Shown piece after piece: positions 1-11,139 of a DNA stretch of 64,000 bases (its first letter is position 1; the number at the start of each line of letters is the position of its first letter). Origin of the DNA: Aradus depressus (taxonomy: Eukaryota; Arthropoda; Insecta; Hemiptera; Aradidae); assembly GCA_963662175.1 (NCBI GenBank), contig OY759216.1, positions 45,649,087 through 45,713,086 of the forward strand. The letters are read 5' to 3'. The translations under genes and the position numbers were made by a program. Under the pieces are notes generated by a model, which worked only from the letters and a program-made list of their open reading frames with translations, did no database searches and was not told the origin of the DNA.

Positions 1-664
1 CTCTAATCAAATTTCCTTTCCCTTAAACTTTTACTAGAAAGGTTAAAAAAAGTTTTTATTCATCAAATTACTTCAATATTTTGGTCTCACATACAGTGTG
101 GAGTGAAGTCAGACCAGAAAAAAAAACCTCTCGGCGAGTCACGAATCGTAAATTTAACAATATAAATACTTTTTTAATTCTAGATAGAAAAAAAAAAAAT
201 CAAATGCCAACAACATTATGCACCTAAATGATCCCTACTTAAATACGTATACATTTATAATTTCTTCGATTATTCGAGCTGCATGGATCGTTATATCTGA
301 TTATGAGAAATTAACGGAAGAAATAATAAATAATTAACGAAAGAAAAACTTAATTAACAAAAATAAAATTAAAAAATGAAACAAAAAATATTTAGAAGAA
401 ATTCTTGCGAACCAGCGCGATGATGTGATCGTAAGATAGTGACGTTATGACAAACTATGATGTAGTTACAGATAAAGTAGTGACGTAATCCATTGAGAAC
501 ATTGTCAGCATGTTTACAAATTGTTATTAAAACAAACCTAACAGTACAATAGTTTATGGCCTTGTCTCCAATGTACATGTCGAGCACAATGATGACCGGT
601 AGAATCTAAGAGTGTAGCATACTTTCCTAAAGTCCTAACGAGATTGTTGGTGGGAGACGGTTAA
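1..664. other. AT-rich intergenic DNA
   Basis: I see no coding, RNA or recognisable repeat signal here. The short reading frames have low-complexity translations. Confidence 0.5.
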
Positions 665-1015
665 AGGAGTTTTTACTTCCCCTTCTTGAATTAAAAGGAG
701 AGTTATATAATCGGTCAGAAATTCGATGCTGAATTTTTAATGAAATTTCATGTTTCCACACTCCCAAAATTCTAAAAATAAAATGCTGTCTGTCTGTCAA
801 CCTCCCAATAGAGTAAATGTATCCACCAAATTTTATATGTGTATTCAGAACTCTCTAAGGATGACACCTTTTGATTTTCAGCCAAATCGGCCAAAGAGAG
901 ATTAGAGGAAGGCTTAACACTAAAACGCTGATAACTTCCGTTGCAATGTATCAACACGAAATTTTATATGTAAATTCAAAGCCCAATAAGAGAGAACACC
1001 TATCAATTAACAACA
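665..1015 (-). mobile_element. Family A element, partial, reverse
   Basis: It starts with the family A terminus in reverse (TACTTCCCC, then a GTTATATAATCGGTCAG-like block). It runs through the 'CTGTCTGTCTGT' segment and one internal sub-unit, then loses similarity. The hairpin loop at the end is damaged. Confidence 0.7.
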
Positions 1016-1918
1016 TAAAAAATAAATCCTAAGGAAACCACTAAGCTTAAATGAGAAATTATAATTTAAAGAAATATAATCTCCGTGAAATAAATAAAAA
1101 ATATATATATTTTTTCTTTTTGATGTGATTTCAAACCACAAAAAACAATATTGTGTTGGTGACATGAGGATGGACGAACTCGATAGGATCTTGTATTATA
1201 GGACGGTTAGTTAGATAAAATCTACATTGAAATTGATAGGTTCATGATTGTGGTTTCATTACTACGTATCAATGAAACTTTGAAGAGAAGAACAACGACC
1301 TCAGACCAGTGTTGTTTATATTTATTGCGACAATAATGTAATAATTTTTATACATATATAATCAAAAATTTTTTCCTCCAGTATATCATTAAAACAATTC
1401 TCTGGTCTCTTTATTTCCGATGATTGTATAAATAAATCAATTATTAATTTATTGTCATTATAAATATAAAAATTGTATAAATATAGAGAGAAGTATGATG
1501 AAAGATAAGATCAGATGCATATCTTTTAATATTTATGTATTAACTGCCCTTATTCAATTTCCTTCCTGAAAAGCAATTATTTTATCATTGTTCAAAAAGT
1601 AAAAATAAAACAATAATTTAAAAGTGCTTCGTATATTAAAGCTTTAATTTTGATTTCATTATAATTTTCTTGGCAGAGGTCGTCCTCAAATATTCTAAAA
1701 TTTTTATAGAAATTGAGGAGGTGAGATTCAAAAACAGGTTTCTCACATTTTTTTAGAATATTATCTTGATATGGCGTTTTTTTCGTCTCATTGAGAGCTA
1801 TCGGTATGTGTAACTGTAATGATTCAAAAATAGTTTTCTCTCATCGTAAAACTACTTCAAAAAATGGATTTGGTTCAAAAGTAGGTTTCTCCAACAACAG
1901 TTGTGCATCAAAGGCAGG
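1016..1918. other. AT-rich DNA with a scattered short quasi-repeat
   Basis: Nothing firmly identifiable. From about 1725 a short phrase close to TTCAAAANNAGGTTTCTC recurs near 1725, 1820, 1873 and 2249, and inverted near 2430. It may be an old degraded repeat. A short open segment near 1115-1210 was not convincing. Confidence 0.4.
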
Positions 1919-2077
1919 ATGTGTCTCGTGTATGGTGAAAACTGGGAGACGAATGTTGAAGAATCTAGTCTGGAGTATTACCGAAGAGTTCTCTCAATGG
2001 ATGATGGACACCAGAAAGAAGAATGCGATTGCCTCGAGCATGAGGTGGCTGTCCGAGTTTATCTGCTTTTTTGTTGA
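1919..2077 (+). CDS. Small unrecognised ORF or possible exon (52 aa)
   Basis: An ATG-initiated frame of 52 codons, rich in E, D and Y (for example NWETNVEESSLEYYRRV), with more protein-like codon use than its surroundings. A possible acceptor (CATCAAAGGCAG) ends just before the ATG, and an AG|GTGGCT sequence inside could be a donor. An overlapping frame on the same strand (1791-2087) is also open, so the frame choice is uncertain. I do not recognise the family. It could be a small gene, an exon or chance. Confidence 0.2.
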   Translation: MCLVYGENWETNVEESSLEYYRRVLSMDDGHQKEECDCLEHEVAVRVYLLFC

Positions 2078-2945
2078 TTTATTTTAATGATTTTAAGTTT
2101 TTTTTAACAATAACAGACATTTTTCACTTGCACGTTTTTGTTTATTTCCTATTCCATATCAGTCGACTAACTGAATTGTCTATCTGCTGCTCATAAAAAA
2201 TTATTTAAAGGCCAAATGAAAATTTTTATAAGCAGATATGGAGTGTTTGGATCATAACCAGGTTTCTCCTAAACATTTCTCTGTTTATATAAAAATACTA
2301 AAAACATTTTTGAAACCTATTTGCACTGGAAAGACAATACGAAAGTACACCTCTGGAAAAAAAAATTAAGGTCACAACCTGAAAGAAAAAAAGCAAAAAC
2401 GTTTTTCCTGATTTCCCAAATTTTTGTCTTGAGTGAGAAACCTGTTATTTTTTTAAATTTATATTCTATTTACTTTATTATGTGAATAGTATGCACTTTC
2501 CATGACAGTATGTGAAAGAGGCGCAGAGAAAGGTTCTGGAATCCTGACATCTTAGTAGATATTGGAATCGAAAAAGTAGAGGAATTTAAAAAAATATAAA
2601 CATATAAAAACAATTATAAAAACGTTGATTAGTTGTCCCACTTATTGAGAAAAACAAATAAAAATGAGATGAAAGTTGGATAAAGAATTAAATCAACTTT
2701 TACAGGAAAATGCAAAATTAACAGACCTTTAAGAAAGATGCTAAAGAAAAAAATATATCTACTTTCCTTTTAGAAAAAGTAACATATTTACCTAATTATT
2801 TTTAAAAAAATATATTTTTTTGTACCTCAAAGAGCATGATATGGAACAGGAATTTAATCCCTCACAAACTACCAACAGTAAACTGATTGCTCATCAGTAC
2901 TCAGATGTACAAACATTTTCAGGAACATTGCATATATTTTTTTTA
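2078..2945. other. AT-rich DNA, nothing recognised
   Basis: Long A/T runs with no convincing reading frame. An inverted trace of the quasi-repeat lies near 2430. Confidence 0.5.
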
Positions 2946-3276
2946 GTTAGTTATTATGACTCATGCCCGGGCTTTTAACTACAAGGTCATATCGCCTACT
3001 ACTAGAGCGCTCTTTCGTCACTCTGGTAGACATGAGCCCGAAACTACAATGGGAGTCCTACATTTTGCCTACACTAAATTTTTATTCATCTAGAGCAGGG
3101 GTCTTTACCGAGAAGTTGACATCGTACAGGCTCGGGACCATCGCTTAACGTCCCATCCAAAGGACGGCGTGCTTAAGTTTATTTTACCTCCCAGATAAAA
3201 TAAAGTAAGAACCTCGATCGGGTTTCGAACCCAGAATACAAGGACGCATACAACTGAGGAGCTACCGGCGCCCTTC
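2946..3276 (-). mobile_element. SINE-1 copy, near full length, reverse
   Basis: Read on the minus strand, a tRNA-like head carries box A (GGTAGCTC-like, here degraded) and box B (GGTTTCGAACCC in the given orientation). The hairpin TTTATTTTA/TAAAATAAA and the GGACGGCGTGCTTAAG core follow. The tail ends in GAGTCATAATAACTAACT, the AACTA-tail subtype. Confidence 0.85.
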
Positions 3277-3838
3277 TAAAATAACCTATATATGTGTTGT
3301 GATGGTTCGTTTATCCACATAAATGAAAAATACAAATGTACAAAGTATTAAAAAATGAAGGAACCAGTGAAATGGAAGGAGCTTCGAGAAGATGGGGGAG
3401 ACTGACTAAAAAAATGGAGGACAGTAGAAAAAGAGACGTGAAGTAGATAGGTGTAAAAGAGTGGTGTGTGTGTGTGGTCAAATTGTTAAAGAGAGAGAGA
3501 TGTGAGGAATTGGGAGTTGGACAGTAAAGTGATGAACGAGGAAAATGACGGACAATAAAATGAACATCACAGGAGTCCACCCTCTCTCTAAGAAATAGTA
3601 TAAGACTGAGTTCCACCAGATGATACAAGGCTGCATGCAGGTTTTTTTTATCCATTAGTTCTAAATTGTATCCATGTGCATTAACCATAGAATTAAGAAA
3701 AGAAAATTGTTTAATAAAATAAAAACTATTATATGTGACACCCTTTTTTTATTTTTTATATATAAAGTCTTGCTCGAAATAATATTAATTTATAATATTT
3801 TTTTTTCTATCCATGTAAGAACGGTCACAATATATATA
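3277..3838. other. GA-rich unique DNA
   Basis: Purine-rich on the plus strand with a (GT)n stretch near 3467. A 125-codon minus-strand frame (3311-3688) exists here, but its second half is the complement of the purine-rich run, so I do not call it a gene. Confidence 0.45.
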
Positions 3839-4520
3839 CAGTAGAACCTCTATAAGTCGAACATCAAGGGAGACGCCAAAAAATACGAGTTATAGTTTTC
3901 GACTTATGGAGGATTTCGACTTTGATTAGACAGACGATTTTGATTAGACTTGTAGAGGGTCAAGATTCATTCTAACTAATTTTGAGTTAGAGAGGTGAAA
4001 TAAATAAAAATTCAAGTTACAGAGGTAACAAACATATTTATATTATTATAAATCAACATTATTTCAAAACATCCTTATAATAAAAAATACGTAGTATATG
4101 TAGGTATTAAAAAAAGTCAGTAATTTTTTTTTGCTTTAGATAATTGGTAATCCTATTTATTGTATACTCCTAAATTGTTTTCTAAGAAACAATGGTGTAG
4201 AATGCCGGCAAATTCTTAAAGTCGGTAACTTATTTTTCTTCGAGCTATAGAGGTAATAAGTTTCAAATAATCGAGTTGTAAAGGTTGTAAAATAAAACAT
4301 TGCTATGTTCGAGATACAGAGGTCCAATTTATTTTTTCGAGTTATAGAGGGAAAATATGTACCAAAATAGCTTGTAGGGACTCGCTGATTATTTCGACTA
4401 ATAGAGGGTTGAGATTTCGAGTAATGGAGATTTTGGGGCTTGAAGGGAAAGGAACAAAACTTTTTTTCGAGTTTTGGAGGTTTTCGACTTATCGAGGTTC
4501 GACTTAAAGAGGTTCTACTG
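3839..4520. mobile_element. pogo/Tigger-like non-autonomous TIR element
   Basis: It begins CAGTAGAACCTCTATAAGTC and ends with its inverted form (GAGGTTCTACTG), with TA on both sides as the target duplication. CAGTAGAACCTC is a typical Tc1/mariner (pogo/Tigger) terminus. The 682-bp interior is full of short 'GAGTTATAGAGG' and 'TCGACTTATNGAGG' repeats and has no transposase frame, so the element would need a transposase supplied in trans. Confidence 0.8.
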
Positions 4521-4522
4521 TA

Positions 4523-4577
4523 GTAAGCGATATGACCTCGTAGTTAAAGCCCGGGCATGAGTCATAAAACCTAACCT
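4523..4577 (+). mobile_element. Orphan SINE-1 3' tail
   Basis: Only the last ~55 nt of SINE-1 (GCGATATGACCTCGTAG through CATGAGTCATAAAACC) and two CCTAA units. The upstream 300 nt of the SINE are absent on the far side of the pogo-like element that abuts it. Confidence 0.75.
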
Positions 4578-4756
4578 AATTTAGGTTATTTTATTACTAG
4601 GTACTTTAAAAAAAAAAAAAATTTATTTATTTTTTATTATTCATTTTTTCTCTTTTATTTATTTATAAAAATTGTTTCTATCTCTTTTTAACATTATTAT
4701 TAAGTATCTAGTTATATCATTGTCCATAATGAATAATTTGTTTGTTGTATTATGTA

Positions 4757-4798
4757 GGCCCTGAAGAAGGAAATAAATAGTTTCCGAAACGTTGTCCA
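4757..4798 (+). ncRNA. Hammerhead-like motif
   Basis: CTGAAGA is followed by one extra A, then a 5-bp stem (GGAAA/TTTCC), then GAAAC, then the self-complementary ACGT. This matches the core order of a hammerhead ribozyme (CUGANGA, stem II, GAAA) as found in Penelope-like elements. Stem I is poor, so the copy may be inactive. Confidence 0.35.
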
Positions 4799-4849
4799 AG
4801 TATTAAGTTTTCATTTACACGACAGAACCTCGTATTCCTTCCACATTGA

Positions 4850-5164
4850 AAATATACTGACGACTCCATTAATCATTACAGAGCTAAATCCCTTATGTTA
4901 ACACCTTGTTCTCTCAAAGTAACTGGAAGACCGGATACCTTGGCCGTCCAGCTTGCGAAGAGTCTCAGACTGTTAACAACGGAAATAGGACAAATCAAAC
5001 CAAATATCTAATTGGTGGACTGTAACGACAAGATCCCCGAAAGGCTGTCAGGCTTGAAATCCACGAGTCCCACTCCACTTGTCTATCGGGTGAAGAAGAG
5101 AAACCAAACTAGGATGACATCTCGGCTGAGGAATGAGTCGGCAGTGGGTGGTGAAACGTGGTGA
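4850..5164 (+). pseudogene. Open frame with one in-frame stop, possible coding relic
   Basis: One reading frame stays open for 53 codons, meets a single TAA at 5009-5011, and continues for 50 codons to TGA at 5162. The translation is protein-like on both sides of the stop (for example VTGRPDTLAVQLAKSLRL, then RLSGLKSTSPTPLVYRVKKR). One stop in about 105 codons is unusual for this AT-rich background. I recognise no family. It could be a disabled gene or retroelement fragment. A minus-strand frame also overlaps, from 5048 to 5302. Confidence 0.3.
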
Positions 5165-5221
5165 TCCCGCCTCCCACTCCATCCAACTAGAGGAAGATAA
5201 GGCAGCAACAGAACGGAAATT

Positions 5222-5368
5222 TGCTATACAAAGTATAGGAGAAGTTATGTAACTGGTCATTGCCTTTTTCCCGGCCCGTTGATTCTCTCCATCTAAAACC
5301 AATAGGCCGTTTTGCCTAAAAATCAGTAGTTGAATTACACAGGGATTCTAAATTTCTTGTTGATATAG
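5222..5368. mobile_element. Family A fragments, rearranged
   Basis: A reverse family A terminus (GGAGAAGTTATGTAACTGG) is followed directly by a forward internal block containing AAAATCAGTAGTTGA, so the copy was internally rearranged. Confidence 0.6.
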
Positions 5369-5426
5369 TGTGAGGAAGAAAAATTTACACACATTTAGAT
5401 TATTAAAATATTATAAAATCAATTAT

Positions 5427-5757
5427 GAGGGCGCCGGTAGCTCAGTGCTATGCGTGCTTGTCTTCTGGGTTAGAAACCCAACCGAGGCCCTTAGTTTATT
5501 TTACCTGGGAGGTAAAATAAACTTAAGCACGCCGTCTTTCGGATGGGACGTTAAGCGATGGTCCCGAGCCTGTACTATGTCAGGTAGGTACTCGTTAAAG
5601 ACCCCTACCCTAGGGGAATAAAAATTTAGGGTAGCCAAAATTTAGGACTCCCATAGTAGAGTCGGGCTCATGTCCACCAGAGTGACGATAGAGCGTTCTG
5701 GTAGTAAGCGATATGACCTCGTAGTTAAAGCCCGGGCATGAGTCATAAAACCTAACC
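5427..5757 (+). mobile_element. SINE-1 copy, near full length
   Basis: The head GAGGGCGCCGGTAGCTCAGT is followed by a shortened anticodon region (box B reads GTTAGAAACC). The perfect hairpin AGTTTATTTTA/TAAAATAAACT and a CCTAACCT tail follow. A 10-bp direct repeat with one mismatch (AATCAATTAT at 5417, AATCAATCAT at 5761) looks like the target duplication. Confidence 0.88.
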
Positions 5758-5823
5758 TGAAATCAATCATTATTATTTATATTAAAAAAAAAAAAACTGT
5801 TGAGCGAAGTAACTTAATTAGTG

Positions 5824-6019
5824 CGGGGGCCATGGTGGCCGTGCGGGCTAGAGCGTAGGGCTTTGGTCGCATGGTCTCACCATGGTTTGCGGGTTCGAAT
5901 CCCGTCCGGGAGTGAGTTTTATTTCGTAGATAGAACTCCCTCCCGGGGCCATGGATGTCTTAAATAATTATACATAACACATTGACATGGCTAATATGCA
6001 CCGTTCATAAAGCCAAAAG

Positions 6020-6076
<57 letters not shown>
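5824..6076 (+). mobile_element. SINE-2, complete, with perfect target duplication
   Basis: The head resembles a class II (Leu/Ser) tRNA: box A TGGCCGTGCGGGCTAGAGCG, a long variable arm, and box B GGTTCGAATCC. A unique body follows (GACATGGCTAATATGC), then an uninterrupted run of about 57 A. TTAATTAGTG lies immediately before (5814-5823) and after (6077-6086). The long A-tail and perfect duplication indicate a recent insertion. Confidence 0.9.
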
Positions 6077-6081
<5 letters not shown>

Positions 6082-6086
6082 TAGTG

Positions 6087-6585
6087 AATAAATATACAAA
6101 AATGGATTAGTCGCATTTTGTTTTAAAACGAAATGTGAACAACCAATGAATGGAGACAAAAGACGACGATCAGCTGTTTTAAATAGTGTGAAACAGTTGT
6201 GTTGTGGAAGTGGACAGTCTAGAGAGAGAAGTGATTTTAGGTTTAAGGTGTAGTGAACCAGTCTGAGTGAGAGAAGATGTAGGAGTTAAAATAACAGTGA
6301 AGTAGTTGCGCAAAGGTACTTTTATTTGTTTATATGTTTATATGCCCAAAATAACATTGAATTAACGAATGGCCACAATATTTATAAAGAAAATAGACTA
6401 TAGTAGATGTAGAAATTAGTTTATAAGTTTTACTTTATTGTAAGTAATTTGATTTTTTTACTTGATATTGAATCAATATCAAGATGATGATATTGAATCA
6501 ATATGAGATGTATCTTTCGAAGAAATACAATTGAACTAAATTGTTAATTACAATTTTTTTTAAATACGTGCACTTTCTTAAAAAT
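6087..6585. other. Unique AT-rich DNA
   Basis: No recognised repeat. A 35-codon ATG frame near 6143 (NGDKRRRSAVLNS) is not distinguishable from chance. The stretch at 6480-6500 has a short ATATTGAATCAATAT duplication. Confidence 0.4.
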
Positions 6586-6755
6586 TAGGGAGTCCTAAAT
6601 TTTGCCTACTTACTGCGAGTACGTGACATAGCTTAATTACCATCCGAAGGACGGCGTGCTCACGTTTTTTTACCTCCCAGATAGTAAACAAGTTTCGAAC
6701 CCGCTTTCTTGAGCTCAGTAGGCAAGCAACCAACCTCTGAGCTACTGGTGCCCTG
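6586..6755 (-). mobile_element. SINE-1 fragment, reverse
   Basis: Middle and head parts only (GGACGGCGTGCT, then a box B remnant, then GAGCTACTGGTGCCC). The hairpin and tail regions are deleted. Confidence 0.75.
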
Positions 6756-7030
6756 GCAATATCTGTTATTTTGAAACACGATGCACTTTGGTAAATCTTG
6801 GATTAATTTTTTTTATTTCGGAGAAATTGCCATAAATGAAAATTTAATAGCCATAGTATATTTACTGAGCCTTTAGCTAATAAGGTAGATAAAAAATAAA
6901 TTAAAAATTACATTAAAACCAAATGTAAAATTTATAGGGGAAATCGTATAGGACCTGTTGGAGATTTTTTAAATACTTTTTTATAATTCTAATTCACCGA
7001 AGTTTTATTGTCCATCTTAATACGGTAATA

Positions 7031-7364
7031 GTTAATTAGTTAGTTATTTCTGCTCATGCCCGGGCTTCAACTAAGAGGTCATATTGCCTACTACCAGAGG
7101 GCTCTTTCATCGCGCTTTGGTGGACATGAGCCCGACTGTGGGAGTACTACTAATTTTGCCTACCTAGGTATATTCACCTAAGATAGGGGATCTTTAACGA
7201 GAACCTGACATCGTACAGGCTCGATACCATCGCTTAACGTGCCATCCGAAGGACGACGTGCTCCAATTTTTTAAACCTCCGAGATAAAACAAAAAAAACC
7301 TAAGGGCCTCGGCCGGGTTGCAAGCAAGCATATAGGTACTAACCATTGAGCTACCGGCGCACTC
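7031..7364 (-). mobile_element. SINE-1 copy, near full length, reverse
   Basis: The AACTA-type tail (TTAATTAGTTAGTTA in this orientation) leads into GCCCGGGC and on to the head at GAGCTACCGGCGC. Box B is degraded to GGTTGCAAG. Confidence 0.82.
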
Positions 7365-7429
7365 ACATGACATACGTTTTTCCACTGGACTAAAGAATTA
7401 TTCTTTCTATAATTCTGTCTAAAGACGTA

Positions 7430-7665
7430 TGTATGTTTTGTCACTCCCTCTGAAAATAATCGAATCTTTGCGCTAAAAGTTAATAGTTGATATAGGCGCT
7501 TTAGAACCATACAAAATTTTATGTCATAGAACATTGCAGTTTTGGGGATTTTTGTCTAGAACATTGCAGTAAAGGTTTTTGAGTAGGACCCCTCTAGGGT
7601 TTCGAATTTACATACCAGAAGAAATTTCGTTCAATACATTAATTTTATCAGATATCGTAACACTT
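7430..7665 (+). mobile_element. Family A internal fragment
   Basis: Internal sub-unit sequence (CTCCCTCTGAAAATAATCGA, TTAATAGTTGA). TAGAACATTGCAGT is duplicated in tandem at about 7546 and 7557. Confidence 0.55.
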
Positions 7666-8540
7666 TTTTTTCATTTTTGAAATGGGAGGTTTTTTTGGTA
7701 AAAACTGAAGAAACATGGTTTCACAATATTTTTTATTAAAAAAAAAAAAAACTAAAAAAAAATCAATATTTATTATTCTCACGTTTCTAAATGTCAATTC
7801 TCCCTTTATTAATAGCGATAATAAAAATATGAGACAAATGTCGCAGCTACAAGGTGAATAGTAAAAGTTGACGAATTAGTATTATTAATTAAACTTTTTT
7901 TTTATTTGGGGGGGGGGGGGGGAGGGGGTTAACGTTGCATCAACATTGACGGGCTATTTACAAGTATGTCAGCTAAGGAATATAAGTTATGAGTTTAGAT
8001 GATTGTCGAGGATCCGATTTGAAACTAGGACTCTTTCTAGACTGTAGGAATTACATTTTATTGATTACTCACGTATTGAGATGAAGAAAAAACCACGACA
8101 CTTACCTGAAACAAAAAGAAAACACATTTTAAAAATATGAATAACGCACACCACGTTTATGGGCATACTGCTACAAACTGCAAGCATTTATCAGGAGGTC
8201 AGTTCGTGTATTCACTGTCGATCTAGAACCTAGAAATTTTAACACTTAACATTAGAACTTACCATTACCGGTTTCGGTTGCTTCATGTTTAAAAGTAGTT
8301 TTCTGGATGTTTTAAAGTTATTTCAATGATGTTATTCAAGTAAAGGATTAGAGTTCAATAAAGTGATCGTATGTAGACAGTTTTCAGAAAGTTCAATTCT
8401 ATATACATCGGATAAGAAAGAACGAGCTAATCAGCTGTTTTATGGAAAGCGTCCAGTGTACAGTGAACAGTTACATAAGAAGTAAACAATAGTTATCAGT
8501 GTTTATTTTAACGAAAACTTAATGATAAATTCGTACATTT
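7666..8540. other. Unassigned DNA with an oligo-G run
   Basis: Includes an interrupted A run near 7739 and a 15-nt G run at 7908-7922. No coding signal convinces me. Confidence 0.4.
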
Positions 8541-9265
8541 ACTACGTTTTCATGGACGTTAAAATCGATTTGAATCCCAAATAGCTTGTTCGAATCGATT
8601 TGAGTTCCATGAAAACCCCTGTTTCAAACCGATTTCAAATCATGTTATCCCAAGGTCAATTCGCTAATTTCTGGGATCGTATCCAAAGTGATTCGTATTG
8701 AAGTACATGAAAACCCTCAATACTAGTATTGAGTATTGAGGCATGCGCAGTTGTGGCGCACGACTCTCCTGGCGGATTTTTCGTATACTGAATAAGGAAG
8801 GATATTTTTTGCAGGTTATTGAGGTTAGGTTTTTAATGGTTTTTATTTGTTAAAAAACGTGACTATTTATTTAAAGAGACTGTTTTTATTTATCTTGTGA
8901 CTACATAGTGAACTATTTCATTTAAAGCTAAAACTATCCCCTGCCCCAAAAATGAAAAAAACGACTCCCCATTTCTTGCGGAATCCATTATGCAGTATAC
9001 AAAACAATTAAAAACACTGTATATATTAATATTTATATTTATAAATAAAACACTTCTAAAATAAAAATAACAAACAATCTAGCTTATCAGCACATATCAC
9101 TTGTTTATAACCTGCTAACACAAAACCTAGGTGAGGTTACTTTTGACAGTTAAAATCCTCTTTTCAATCCGATTTGGAATCGATCTGAACCCACTCCATG
9201 AAAACCCTTGTCAATTTTCAAACCTTGTTCAATATTCAAATCGATTTGAAATGCATGAAAACTTA
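8541..9265. mobile_element. Candidate TIR element with repeated CATGAAAAC boxes
   Basis: The left end (CTACGTTTTCATGGACGTTA, then AAATCGATTTGAAT) is the imperfect inverse of the right end (ATTCAAATCGATTTGAA, then GCATGAAAACTTAG). Further CATGAAAACC boxes lie near 8612, 8706 and 9200. No transposase was seen. A clear target duplication was not found, so the limits are approximate. Confidence 0.5.
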
Positions 9266-9589
9266 GTAATTGTCAGTGATTTAAGGATCCCCCAGTCTCT
9301 TTTGGCATCCTGTTGGCAGAAACAGAAGAGGAAATACAGGAAGAAGTGTGGAGAGACTGTGAAGGCAATGACCTTGAGAACAGCTGACAGAGCCGCCATA
9401 CTGTTACAGAAAGGAAGATTAACGGAACTTGCTACATACAGCTCTATCTCTTCTCCAGCTTCCTTTCTGGATAACCACAAAGCGACATGGCAATGGTAAC
9501 TCGTTTTAGAAGAGCCCCCTCTCACCCTTCCTTCCTGCCTACTAATGTGTTGACGTTGGGACATTGAATTCACAATCAACACAACGATA
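9266..9589. other. Unique, less AT-rich block
   Basis: Three overlapping frames on both strands are open here. A plus-strand stretch reads AETEEEIQEEVWRDCEG just after a possible acceptor (GGATCCCCCAG), and another plus frame is also open. I cannot decide whether any is coding. Confidence 0.35.
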
Positions 9590-10398
9590 GTTATTAGTGT
9601 TTATGTTAAGCGTCACCCCTTTCCTTTGACCGATTTGGCTGATAATCGATAGTTGTCATCATATTAGGACTATCAATAGGTGTCGTTCTTAGAGGGTTCT
9701 GGATTCACATATACAATTTTGTGTCGAGAGTTACCGTGCTCACAGAAACGAGGAATTTTTTTTTTTTTTCATATTTGGAATCTAGAGGTCGCAAAACGTG
9801 AAATTTTGTTGAAAACTCCACATAACTTCACGGTAAAATGTCGTCGGTGAATCACCGGCAATATATTTTCCCAGCACTTCTTAAACCAATTTACCACTTG
9901 AAAAACCAACAAGTGATTTACTCAGGTATTTCTGAATCATAAAATTTCGTGTTGATACATTCGATATATCGATAGTTATTAAGGTTTTTGAGTTGAGCCC
10001 CCTCCTCTCGACTCCAAAACCAAAATCAACAGTTGATTTGAATACAGAATCCTCATTTTTTGTGTCGATATTTCATTATATCGGCGCAGTTATTAGGGCT
10101 TTTGTGTTATCCTTATGGTGTTTCAGGATACACATGTAAAATGTGTGGATACGTTAATTATATCAAGAGTTATCGTGTTCACAAACACAGAAACAATCAA
10201 TTTTGAGTTTCATCAGAATTTCATGTTTTCCGCATCCTGAATCCAAAAATGAGCACGAAAAAAAAAAAAACTCCAGTCGGACACCAAGATGTTCAACCAA
10301 ATCCACCAAAGAGAGAAGGGGGAATAGGTGGCTAACACAAAAACTCTAATAACTGCATAACTGCCAATGTAATGAATATATTGACACACTATTTCATA
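9590..10398 (+). mobile_element. Family A, compound copy
   Basis: The 3' half of one copy (to about 9838) is followed at once by the start of another (TCGTCGGTGAATCACCGGCA at 9842), which runs forward and then switches to reverse internal sequence near 10290. A SINE-1 interrupts its right part at 10399. Confidence 0.7.
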
Positions 10399-10736
10399 GT
10401 TAATTAGTTATTATGACTTATGCCCGGGCTTTAACTACGACGTCATATTGCCTACTACCAGAGCGCTCTTTCGTCACACCTCACACTGGTGGACATGAGC
10501 TCGACTCAACTATGAGAGTCCTAAATTTTTATTCACCTCGGGTAGGGGTCTTTAACGAGTACCTGACATCGAACAGACTCGGGACCAAGGCTTAACGTCC
10601 CATCCGAAGGACGGCGTGCTTAAGTTTATTTTACCTCCCAGATAAAATAAACTAAGGGCCTCGGCCAGGTTTCGAACCCACGACCTTGAGCTCAGAAGGC
10701 AAGCATGCATACCACAGAGCTACCGGAGCCCTCTAC
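10399..10736 (-). mobile_element. SINE-1 copy, reverse, with target duplication
   Basis: A complete SINE in minus orientation: AACTA-type tail, hairpin AGTTTATTTTA/TAAAATAAACT, box B GGTTTCGAACCC in the given orientation, and head at CTACCGGAGCCC. ACACACTATTTCATA (10384) and ACACACAATTTCATA (10737) flank it, and the surrounding family A sequence continues on both sides. Confidence 0.9.
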
Positions 10737-10751
10737 ACACAATTTCATATG

Positions 10752-11139
10752 TAAATTTAAAATCAATATTAAAAGACAACACATATACAGAATCATCAGA
10801 TTTTAATTTTATTAAAATTCTCATATCAACGATTTTTTAAAATACAAAACTATTTTAGTTTTGTCACTATTATTGAAAAAAAGGAAACTAAATATTTCAG
10901 AACAAACAAATTCCTAACTGTAAAACCACGGGGATTTCCTAGTTGAAATTTTAGCCTCCTCCTTACTTACCTGATTTACTATAAGAACAGTACGCACTAA
11001 ACTTGTTTATAAACCCTTGTTTTAAACCCTTTACACGGAAACGGAATTTTATTCTCACTGTTCAAAAAGAATAATATAATCACAATAAAGAATCGTTTTT
11101 CATATCCAAAATCATTATTTGATACAAAGCTTTCATGTT
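10752..11139. other. End of family A copy, then AT-rich DNA
   Basis: Family A similarity fades by about 10800. The rest shows nothing recognisable. Confidence 0.45.

Noticed and set aside
3311..3688. 125-codon minus-strand ORF
   Set aside because: The second half mirrors a purine-rich low-complexity run and no splice sites or homology could be recognised.
5824..5910. Leu/Ser tRNA gene
   Set aside because: It is the head of SINE-2 with a body, A-tail and target duplication.
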